Shown piece after piece: positions 55,818 to 64,000 of a stretch of 64,000 nt of DNA. The notes beneath the pieces were generated by a model, which worked only from the letters and a program-made list of their open reading frames with translations, was not told the DNA's origin and searched no databases. The stretch's first letter is position 1; every line of letters begins with the position of its first letter. Both the position numbers and the translations under genes were made by a program. The DNA lies in NCBI GenBank assembly GCA_030247885.1, contig JAPDRO010000002.1, forward strand, positions 1,984,001-2,048,000, read 5' to 3'. This DNA comes from Taxawa tesnikishii (nom. ined.) (Eukaryota > Ascomycota > Dothideomycetes > Dothideales).

Positions 55818-57050
55818 TGCGATTGAATGGTCGCGAGGGGTCCGAGCCCGGATGATTGATCTGGGTGATGTGGAGATTGGCTTCGAGACGATGTACGGCG
55901 AGAGGCGTGGAGGGATGTTTCAAGGCGAGATATGGAGGCAAGCGACATGAGCGTCCAGCATTGTACCAAATGACACAAGGGGCCGCTTCTCGAACTGAAG
56001 GCCAGCCGATCAAACTCCCTCAGGACTACTTGGCAAAGCCGCATAGAGCTTGGAACTTGTCTGCGTTGCATCCGACGCAAAGCATGGCTACACGAACAAC
56101 GACAGCACAGACAATAAAGAGCGAGCCCAAGAGTCGAAGGCATCTCGACTCTGTTGAATCAGCGTAACCACTTTTAACCTTCTTCCAATCTTAGATGGAT
56201 GGATAGATGGATAGATGAATGAAGGTTCAAAGAGCGAGTAGGGATTTCACAAGGCAAGGCACATCTTCGTCAGTCAGCACAATCCGTCTACTCGATGGCT
56301 AGGGAAAGATGGAGAGAAAGAGAGCATAGGTGGCCATGTTGTAGGCAAACCATAGAACCAACGACCGTGAAGGGGTGGAGGGGTGTAGAGGGGTAGGGAT
56401 TGGCATAGTCCACGGCCTACATGCATATAAAATATCTGGATGAGTACAGAAGCGAATCGCCGCTGACGGCTCGCACTCATGACCCTTCTAATTCGGAGGT
56501 GGAGCGCAGCACTAGCTGGAGGGATTAGAAATCCGCCGGATACCTAACCTTTTTCCACCCCTTAGGACCACGTTGAACATAACGGGATGTTTATGTTTGG
56601 GAACGAAGGAAGGAAGGGAAAAGACGTGGTTATGGGAGATGTGATGAGATGAACACCGCAGCCGCTTGCAACAAACCCTCCCGATCAAAATGGACACGAA
56701 ACAGAGGATTGAGCGAGCAGTTTGGGATATGGACAGGAGATGAGCGGAGCTGGTATTACGGAGTCAAGTGGTTAGGAGAAGGCACAGTTGCTTGTACATG
56801 TATAATACATTAACACCGCTTTGGCACCGCTCTGGCACTCACAGCTGGAGGTGAATCCCGACATAAGCCCGTCAGCCATCTGTTCTATTGGCCTCGTAAA
56901 CTGTCATTGCACCCGAAACTCCATGCCCATGCTCAAATGCTGTTGTTATACATCCCTGCGCCAGGGACTCGCCAGATTCCTGCCAAGGTGTCACTGGGTA
57001 TAGGTGGGCTTGGTAATGCCTATCAGGTGCTCCCGGCAAGTGTGGAGAGC
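55818..57050. other. Intergenic, 1.23 kb, between convergent genes
   Basis: 3' flanks of NUP57 and TOM5. A GATG/GATA microrepeat lies at about 56193-56220. No gene recognised. Confidence 0.45.
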
Positions 57051-58014
57051 TTAAACTAGCTTCTTCACGTAGTCGACCGCAAATGGCGCTGTCAGAGTGT
57101 CAGCGTGCTGAACGTTGGACCTTTAAGGTGAGAGCTTGAGAGCCCTTCCTTCCTCGACTCTTGATGATTTCGAAATGCAGTACGGTGTGAAATTCTGATC
57201 GAACTCCCAGTGTAGAATTGGGTAAGCCAAGGGCATGAGCCTGCCACTCTCTAACACGATGAGGGAATGAGCCCGCCATGCTCTAGAACAGGAGTAGACG
57301 GGGCTCGCCTAGAGATCCGTGGCCAAGTGCAAAGGACGGGACTGAAAGGACAAGGGCTGCGCTAGTTGCATGCGCGACCTCAGGCGCCCAGTAGAGGTAT
57401 ACATGCTATCCTTTGCACATCGCTACGCATTATATCGCCGGGATGAGTAGAGAGGGATAGGAATCCCTGGGAGATCTCGCAAGGTTTAGGAGCCCGAGGG
57501 TTGGAGACGAGGGTTTGTGTAGGAAGCCTCGGGTTTGGCGTTGGGATTACGTACAGAGGTAGAGTAGAATGCACGTCGCGACGGCTTGTCGAACGGCCGA
57601 ATTTGCGGCCTCAGTTTGTGCCTGTACGATGCGTACATTAGTGCCATTGTTTGTGCAAAAGGCATAAGATAACGAGGTCATGGCTGGGAGTGCAACACAG
57701 CTGGCGCTGCGAGGAAGGGTGATGCGACTGATGCAAACGGATGAGGAAAGGAAAATGCAATTGGCAATATGAGGCGGGGAGAGTGGAAGCGAGAAAGGCG
57801 AGGGCAGCAGGTGGTCGTATTCGTATACAACGAAGCTGCTCGTGTATGATAGAAAGGCTGGCAAGTAGGTGAAGGGGAGGATGTGCGCATATATGCTAGG
57901 CGTACCTTGAGCTCGGCCTTGCTGGGTGGTGGTGGTGCTGTGAGGGGTTAGAGTCAGTCTTTCCAGAAGAGTTGGAGAAGAAAAGGAAGAGTGAGACGAA
58001 CGTCCTCCGAACAT
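57051..58014 (-). CDS. TOM5: Mitochondrial outer-membrane translocase subunit Tom5, four small exons
   Basis: A 49-residue tail-anchored subunit of the TOM import complex, spread over 964 bp. Exons: 58014-58002 (13 nt), 57937-57906 (32), 57621-57555 (67) and 57088-57051 (38); total 150 nt. All junctions are GT..AG with matching phase, and the last exon is 466 bp away. The protein begins MFGG, then a Pro run and SKAELKAQTEAANSAVRQAV, then the hydrophobic anchor ATCILLYLSPFAVDYVKKLV and stop. The start MFGG, the Gln/Arg-Ala-Val-Ala stretch and the LYLSPFA anchor are the marks of fungal Tom5. It is divergent from IWS1. Exon phase logic makes the call strong despite its size. Confidence 0.85.
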
Positions 58015-58385
58015 GTTGCTTTGGCGGGTAGTACTGGTAACAAGTCGTATATCAAGTAGTATACAGTACGCGGGCGTGTTGACACAGAGAGGGATGTGGT
58101 CTCGTTCATTCAGAGCCCGACAAGAAACGTCAAACTTTCCGACGAGCTCGGTCAGTGGTCGGTTAGCGCTCGCTTATATCGGTTATGCTCGCTCAATCAT
58201 GGTCACCAAACGTCACGCTTCCGCTTCCTTTCTTTCACCACGCGCATCTCACCAACAACAACAACACCACCACCAACTCACCCTTACATCGTCTTCTCAT
58301 ACACACATCAACCCTCAGCACACCTCGAACCTCTCAAAACTTTTCGTACACCACATTTGGGCAACACAACACAACCAAATCAGCC
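58015..58385. promoter_or_regulatory. Shared divergent promoter TOM5 / IWS1
   Basis: 371 bp between the two ATGs, with an AC/CAA-rich 5' leader on the IWS1 side (about 58250-58385). No site named. Confidence 0.5.
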
Positions 58386-59843
58386 ATGGAAGACCTCCCT
58401 GGTGCCGACAGCCCACCCATCACCGATGACCGTGACCTTCCCGAAGCCAACAACGACCCACAAGATCCGCTCGCACCCTCAATCGATGAAGAAGACCACA
58501 CGCGCACGCCGCCAATTCAGGATCCGAACATGGATATGGAAGCCACCGAAGACGATCAAGCTCCCATCCAAGTCCCTGGCGCCCCGGACAACGACGACGA
58601 TCCCGACTCCGACGCCCTCAGCGAGGTCGATGAGGCCCAGTTCGAGGACTTTGACCCCAACGCCATCGCAATCGAGGAGAGGCCAAGAGTCGTCGATGCC
58701 AGCGGTATTGCGCTGCTAGGCAAGCACAAGAGGAAGAGAGAGGATGGCGATGCAGCCGCGCCGCCAAAGAAGAAGAAGGAGGGTAGGCGCGAGAAGCCGA
58801 AGCGTAGCAAGAAGAACGCCGATGCAGAAGATGACTTCGAGGGCGGCGAAGAGTTGGACGGTAAAAGGAGCAGGAAGAGTAAGGCACCTGGCGAAAAGGT
58901 TGTCAGGCGTAGGAAATCCCCCTCGCCGGACGACGATGTCAATCTGACTCCCGAAGAGCGTAAGTGCACCGCATCCTCTCCCATCGTTTCCTGCACAGTT
59001 TTCACATGCGCAACTCCATTCGGTTTTTCCATTGATGATCTGTACTAACATGCATCACCAGGCCGTCGCAAAGCCTTCAGCCGCCAACTCGATCTCGCGC
59101 TCAAAAAGCCTAAAACGTCGACTCGCCGCGGCCGCGCTGGTATTGACCTCGAAGCCAGTGCTGATGCCGAACTCGAAGACATGCGTCGCCGCATGGCCGA
59201 CGCTGCCCAAGCCGACACCCTCGCCCGCGAAAAGGCCAGCCCGCAATGGAAAAGTTGAGAATGCTGCCCCAAGTCGTTGCCCTCCTCAACCGCAACACCC
59301 TGCAATCCGCCCTCGTCGATCCGGACATCAATCTCCTCGAGAGCGTGCGCTTCTTCCTGGAGCCGTTGAATGATGGATCCCTCCCCGCCTATAACATTCA
59401 GAGAGATCTCTTCACCTGTCTGGCCAAGTTGCCCATCACGAAAGATGCCCTGGTGGCCAGCGGCATCGGAAAAGTAACGCACTTTTACACGCGCTCCCCG
59501 AAGGCCGAACCAGCCATCAAACGCCAAGCGGAACGTCTCGTGGGCGACTGGACCCGACCTATTCTGAAACGCACCGACGATTTCCGCAAGAGAGGTCCTG
59601 GAGGCTGATTACGACCCCTACAATCAACCCACCCAGTTGCCCGTGAGGGGCGATGCGGCCGCGGCCAAAGCGGCAAAAAGAGAACAGGCCAGGAAACAAG
59701 CACTCGCGGTCCCGATGCAGAGTAACAGAGCTAGGGTCGAGGGTGGCCTTGGCACCTATACGATTGCACCCAGGAGTAACGTCGTACCGAGTCAGGGGTT
59801 AGGAGGGTGGGCGCGGGCGGGGATGAGATTGCTAGACGCTTGA
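58386..59843 (+). CDS. IWS1: Transcription elongation factor IWS1/Spn1, two exons, two apparent frameshifts
   Basis: A nuclear protein that binds Spt6 and elongating RNA polymerase II. Exon 1 is 58386-58959, the intron 58960-59061 (GTAAGT..CACCAG, TACTAAC near 59043) and exon 2 59062-59843. The N-terminal 200 residues are acidic then Lys/Arg-rich (KHKRKRED, KKKKEGRREKPKRSKK). The TFIIS N-terminal (LW) domain follows: EKLRMLPQVVALLNRNTLQS, ALVDPDINLLESVRFFLEPL, NDGSLPAYNIQRDLFTCLAK, LPITKDALVASGIGKV. Frame changes: CCC 59240-59242 (one base) just before MEKLRML, and the AG tract 59589-59594 (two bases, giving RKREVLEADYDP). The corrected total is 1,359 nt, 452 residues. The C-terminus is the usual conserved RVEGGLGTYTIAPRSNVV. 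IWS1 is essential in yeast. Confidence 0.88.
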
Positions 59844-60783
59844 AGAGGAGGCATGGGGGAGGTGAGGTGATGGCATTGGTCCGTGCGCTTGCACTACTCG
59901 GGATCAGGACAGGAGAAAAGATGGTTTGATTCGTGCAGGGGAGGTGTGTGGAGGAGCGAAATCCTGTATCATACTTCGGTTGGGAAAGGGAGTGGGTCAT
60001 TAGACAAGATTGCGAAGTCACTCGGGCGAGGAGGCAAAGCGTCAGATTGCGAGCGTTTGAAAGGAACTCTACTCGGGTATGGCAGGGTGCTGGGTTGCGG
60101 GTTTTGTGCAATGCTACCTCTGATTAAGGTGGGGCCTAGCCATACTTGGGTGGAGGGTGAAAGTCTCAGCTCCCAACCCTGTGTGCTTCGGAACCATGTG
60201 CAACCCTAAACTTTCAATTCTCCAATCCTTGGACGATAGACGCCACTGTAGACTTTGCGTTACGTCTCGATCTTGCGCAAACTTACCTGAACAAATTCCC
60301 TCATTGCATCTCCGTCTGAAAGACAAGCCATCATTTGATTGCGCAGTCAAAGAGAACCATTGACGGATTTTCCGGATTGAGTGTGATGAGAAACAGTCGG
60401 CGGGCTGTGAGCAGTGTTGAATGCATGTGAGGAATTGTTGGACATGTCTACATTCGTGAGGGTGAAGTAACGTTGGCAAAAGCCTAAATGACATTTGCGT
60501 GTGCGAAGTACCTGCGCGACGCAAGACCGATGACAGAAGCCCCTCACACCCCTCGCCTGGTGGATTAGTCTACCGCAGTTACGAACTTCCGACTTCGAGC
60601 ATACTAGACGGAATTTGCAATGCGGTCACAACAATTATCTTGGACAGAACAGAGGAGGTTGAGGAAGCAGATACAGGTCTGGATTGGATACTAAAAATAC
60701 AAGCACGTCATTCTAGTGAACAACTTCGTCTGTACTTCCTACACTCTCTCTTCTGGGCTAGGAAATCCCGCACTCCCATCGAC
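59844..60783. other. Intergenic, 940 bp, between convergent genes
   Basis: 3' flanks of IWS1 and the But2-domain gene. Nothing recognised. Confidence 0.4.
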
Positions 60784-62838
60784 TCAAGAGACAACGATGA
60801 AGGCACCAAGAGCACAAGGATTGTAGTCGTTGAACCACGACATCTCGACACTGTCGCCTGTGCTGATGGTGTAGTTGACTTGTCCGGCGGCAGAGCACTT
60901 CTGAGAGTCGAGCAGATAGGCCTTGTTGGGCTCAGGAGTAAATTGAGCGACCTGCTGGCCACTCTTGCTAACAGTGATCTTGGCCCCATCCACAAGAGTC
61001 AGGTTGTAGTCGGCAGTCTCGAGGTCCTTCTTGTCGGGAAGGGAGAAGTAGGTGTTGCAGTTCTTGCCCGCATCGGCGGCCGGAATGTCGAAGGTCATCG
61101 AGGTGTTGGTGTTGCGGTCAACCTTACCGAAGTAACCATTAACACCGTTGACCTCGAGCCGGTGGGGGTACTCAAAACTGCCGGCGGGAAGATCGAGAGG
61201 GCACTTGGCGCCGGACTTCCCGGTGGCGGTGGCGGAGGGAATGAGAGCGGAGGACGACTGACTGCCAGTGGAGCTGGCAGAGTGAAGGGCAGCAGAGGAG
61301 GTGGCGCTGGCGGTGACGCAAACAGACGGGGCGCTGCTGATGGTCACGAAGGTGCCTGGGCCGGTGGAACAGCTAGTGTGGGCAGGGTTGCAGCCGATGA
61401 AGTAGGTGGTTGGGTACGTGCTGGGAGTGACGGTGACGAAGGTGCCGGGGCCGTTAGGGCAGCTGGAACGAGCGGGGTTGCAGCCATCGAAGAGTGTAGT
61501 CACGCAGGCAGAAGCGCTGGATGCAGGGCCACCGGAGACGGGACCACCGCTGGTAGCGGAGCGAGAAGCGCTCGACGAGCCCTGGGCGACAGTGACAACG
61601 CTGGTGACGGTGACGGTCGCAGGGAGAGGGCAGTCTCCGGTCAAGGCAGCCGATGAAGGAGTGGGAGCGGAAGATCGAGCACTCGAAGCAGTCGTGCTGG
61701 GATAGATGAGAGTGCGGGCAGTAGCGTCGCAAGTAACACCATCTGGGTAGCTGTGCGCGGGATTGCAGAGGTAAGCCGACGAAGACGGAGCGGCGGAAGT
61801 AGGGATGACAGGCCTGGAGACGGTGGTAGTGACGGGGACGGTCAAGGTGGTAGCGGAGGTGACAGTGATGACTTTGTTGTCGACAGTGATTTTAGTAGGT
61901 TGAGGGCAGTAGGTAACAAAGTTGGTAACCGTCGTAGTGGCGATCCAAGCCGTGGGAGTGACAAGAGTCAGAGAACCCTGGACATCTGTGCAAATGGCGC
62001 CGTTGGGGTAGCTGTGAGCCGGGTTGCAAGCGTAGCTAGTCGAGGTAGCAGACGGAGTGACTAGAGTCAAGGCGCCGTTGGTAGAGACACAGGTAACACC
62101 CTCGGGGTAGCTATGGGCCGGGTTGCAGGCGTAGGTGGTAGCAGTGGCAGACGGAGTGACTAGAGCCAAGGCACCATTTGTAGAGACACAGGTGACACCC
62201 TCGGGGTAGCTGTGAGCCGGGTTGCAAGCGTAGCCAGTCGAGGTAGCAGACGGAGTGACCAGAGCCAAGGCGCCGTTGGTGGAGATACAGGTAACACCCT
62301 CGGGGTAGCTGTGAGCCGGGTTGCAGGCGTAGGTGGTAGTAGTGGCAGACGGAGTGACTAGAGCCAAGGCACCATTTGTAGAGACACAGGTGACACCCTC
62401 GGGGTAGCTGTGAGCCGGGTTGCAAGCGTAGCCAGTCGAGGTAGCAGACGGAGTGACCAGAGCCAAGGCGCCGTTGGTGGAGATACAGGTAACACCCTCG
62501 GGGTAGCTGTGAGCCGGGTTGCAGGCGTAGGTGGTAGTAGTGGCAGACGGAGTGACTAGAGTCAAGGCGCCGTTGGTAGAGACACAGGTAACACCTTCGG
62601 GGTAGCTATGAGCCGGGTTGCAGGCGTAGGCGCTGCTGGAGCTGGATGCTGAGGGAGTGACCAAAGTCAAAGAGCCAGCTGTGGAGATGCATTGAGCACC
62701 GCCTGGGTAGCTGTGAGCCGGGTTGCAGGCGTAGGTGGTGGTGGTGGTGGTGGTGGGGCTGTTTCCTTGAGCAGCTGGGAAAGCTGCGGCGAAGGAGGAC
62801 AGGAACTGAAGGACACTGGCTGCCTTGATAGCGTTCAT
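60784..62838 (-). CDS. Secreted repeat protein with a But2-like C-terminal domain
   Basis: A 684-residue intronless gene. The ATG at 62838 opens a signal peptide ([20 protein letters not shown]). A Thr run is followed by eight tandem ~33-residue repeats of the form [20 protein letters not shown], one more spaced copy ([14 protein letters not shown]) and two related Cys units ([40 protein letters not shown]). The C-terminal ~140 residues match the But2 (ubiquitin-3-binding-like) domain of fungal secreted proteins: [40 protein letters not shown], ending [17 protein letters not shown]. No clear GPI signal is present. Probably a wall or extracellular protein; its ligand is unknown. No frameshift over 2 kb. 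Confidence 0.8.
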   Translation of the reverse strand: MNAIKAASVLQFLSSFAAAFPAAQGNSPTTTTTTTYACNPAHSYPGGAQCISTAGSLTLVTPSASSSSSAYACNPAHSYPEGVTCVSTNGALTLVTPSATTTTYACNPAHSYPEGVTCISTNGALALVTPSATSTGYACNPAHSYPEGVTCVSTNGALALVTPSATTTTYACNPAHSYPEGVTCISTNGALALVTPSATSTGYACNPAHSYPEGVTCVSTNGALALVTPSATATTYACNPAHSYPEGVTCVSTNGALTLVTPSATSTSYACNPAHSYPNGAICTDVQGSLTLVTPTAWIATTTVTNFVTYCPQPTKITVDNKVITVTSATTLTVPVTTTVSRPVIPTSAAPSSSAYLCNPAHSYPDGVTCDATARTLIYPSTTASSARSSAPTPSSAALTGDCPLPATVTVTSVVTVAQGSSSASRSATSGGPVSGGPASSASACVTTLFDGCNPARSSCPNGPGTFVTVTPSTYPTTYFIGCNPAHTSCSTGPGTFVTISSAPSVCVTASATSSAALHSASSTGSQSSSALIPSATATGKSGAKCPLDLPAGSFEYPHRLEVNGVNGYFGKVDRNTNTSMTFDIPAADAGKNCNTYFSLPDKKDLETADYNLTLVDGAKITVSKSGQQVAQFTPEPNKAYLLDSQKCSAAGQVNYTISTGDSVEMSWFNDYNPCALGAFIVVS
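61936..62733 (-). repeat. Coding tandem array, eight units of 99-105 bp
   Basis: Eight units each begin with the codons for YACNPAHSY; all are 99 bp except the first, which is 105 bp. Units 3-4 (62529-62332) and 5-6 (62331-62134) form two nearly identical 198-bp blocks, so the array grew recently by a two-unit duplication. Confidence 0.85.
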
Positions 62839-64000
62839 TCTGAGTGAAGGCTTAAAAGCGAACAAAGGAGATAACAGTGAAAGATGTGCTGAGTGATAGG
62901 TTTCTTCCGAGGGAGAGACGCTGCTGTTTTATAACTGACATTCTTCTCTCATACCTCACCTTATGTTTCTGATCTTCAACCGGACGTTCGTATCGACATG
63001 ATTCCGGCCTTGGTGTTCTGGAGAGAGGGATGGCCTCCATCGTATTCGTAAAGAGAGAGTTTGAGAGCTTCTGTTCATTCCAAAGCAGGTAAGATGTCAA
63101 ATACGAACAACGGAAAGCAGTTGAGGTATGCAGGGATGAGCTATTTTCGTCATCTAGCCGTCCATAGAGGGCAGTTTCCCCACAAGTTCGCCCCCGCCGT
63201 TGAGTTTTGGGTTCACGGGCTCGAAAGCCTTCCAGGAAACCCGGCAGAAGCCGTGACTTCATGGCGTCCGTTTTTAGAAAACAGCCCGCCCTAGCAGAAG
63301 TTTGCGGCGTGAGACAAACATTTTGGGCACAGCGGAACTACCGAGTTCCCTTGTTTGTGAAAATACGAGAGTCGCCGGAGAAAAACTCAACCCGGATGCT
63401 CCGGACTCCACAAACAGACCGACCAAGCAACACTCCTTAGTGATTGCGGAAGAGCGGCACATCCGCAACGAGAACCGCAGAGGCAAATGGTTGAGACAGC
63501 ATTGATGGATGCTTCCATAGCGCAGCTCCATTCGTCGATTGGTAATGGCTTTCTCCCATCGCTTGCCGTACCTTCGAAGCTTTGGAGCAAGTAACGAGTC
63601 TTCCACGAACATTGAAGTCAATGTATAGAATGACGTCGAGAGTTCGCGAAAGCGGGTCTTGGAAATTGACTCACAAGGTGTCTCGAAGATCGCGCAGTTT
63701 GAGTAATCCAATCACCGCGTCAAGAGTATGGCGGTCGTAACACGTAGCGGTGACTGAAGGCCAACGATTGACTGATTGACATCCGCATGGCACGATAGAC
63801 TCCTTGAGTTGCCCTTCCCAGCAAACTGTCGCCTTCTACTCATGCCGGATGCAATCACACCGCCGTCTGTAGTTGTCGCACTCTACCGGATGGCAGCACA
63901 CGCATTACCGCCACGCATGCAGTGTAGCCGTACTGGCCGTGACAAGGTGTGTTGGTCTCGTTCGATGGTTGATGCCGCAGACCGATGATTGAGAATGTTG
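62839..64000. other. Intergenic to the right edge, 1.16 kb
   Basis: Upstream region of the But2-domain gene. A minus-strand open frame (63274-63711, 145 codons) has no recognisable feature and is not called. No other gene seen up to the edge. Confidence 0.4.

Noticed and set aside
2507-59594. Programmed -1 frameshifting as the explanation for the repeated frame changes
   Set aside because: Sites have no shared slippery heptamer or downstream structure, and several genes need up to four events each; assembly error is simpler.
60499-61656. Plus-strand open frame of 385 codons opposite the But2-domain gene
   Set aside because: Mostly complementary to a real secreted protein with signal peptide and known domain.

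Overview
The window is nuclear DNA of a filamentous ascomycete (Pezizomycotina; the gene set and short introns suggest a Dothideomycete, which is inference). Evidence: many 48-260 bp introns with GT..AG ends and some clear CTAAC branch sites, fungus-specific families (ENA sodium ATPase, GH81 glucanase, Gpi11, Tom5, secreted RNase T2, a CorA-like fusion protein, a But2-domain wall protein), divergent and convergent gene order on both strands, and DNA transposons with C-to-T decay of the RIP type.

Layout. 0-5 kb: the end of a flavin amine oxidase, an MFS sugar-type transporter, then a hAT-like non-autonomous element (8-bp target duplication) carrying an inserted, broken Tc1-like transposon. 5-13 kb: HSL-type hydrolase, ribosomal protein eL22 divergent from GPI11, a decayed GT17 glycosyltransferase, and an SDR divergent from a proline-racemase-family enzyme over a promoter with a candidate Zn2Cys6 site. 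13-19 kb: an eight-exon alpha/beta-hydrolase-CorA fusion gene and an MDR oxidoreductase. 19-31 kb: ENA P-type ATPase, an OB-fold-like protein divergent from an Apd1/Aim32-type ferredoxin, and a GH81 endo-glucanase. 31-48 kb: a formin-type GBD/FH3 protein, a small chromodomain-like protein, a 1,076-residue multipass membrane protein, a conserved unknown, and RNase T2. 48.36-52.01 kb: an AT-rich, RIP-decayed pogo/Fot1 element that itself holds a second 1.8-kb TIR element. 53-64 kb: NDUFA8 divergent from NUP57, TOM5 divergent from IWS1, and a repeat-rich But2-domain secreted protein.

The most important general observation is that twelve otherwise good genes, several of them essential (IWS1, NUP57, GPI11), are each broken by one to four apparent frameshifts. 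All 23 are deletion-type (22 of one base, one of two bases), and most lie in short homopolymers. When each is allowed for, every gene gives an intact frame whose exon lengths sum to a multiple of three. This fits systematic homopolymer under-calling in the assembly far better than decay. By contrast the GT17 gene is broken by in-frame nonsense codons of CpA-to-TpA type and looks like a true pseudogene.
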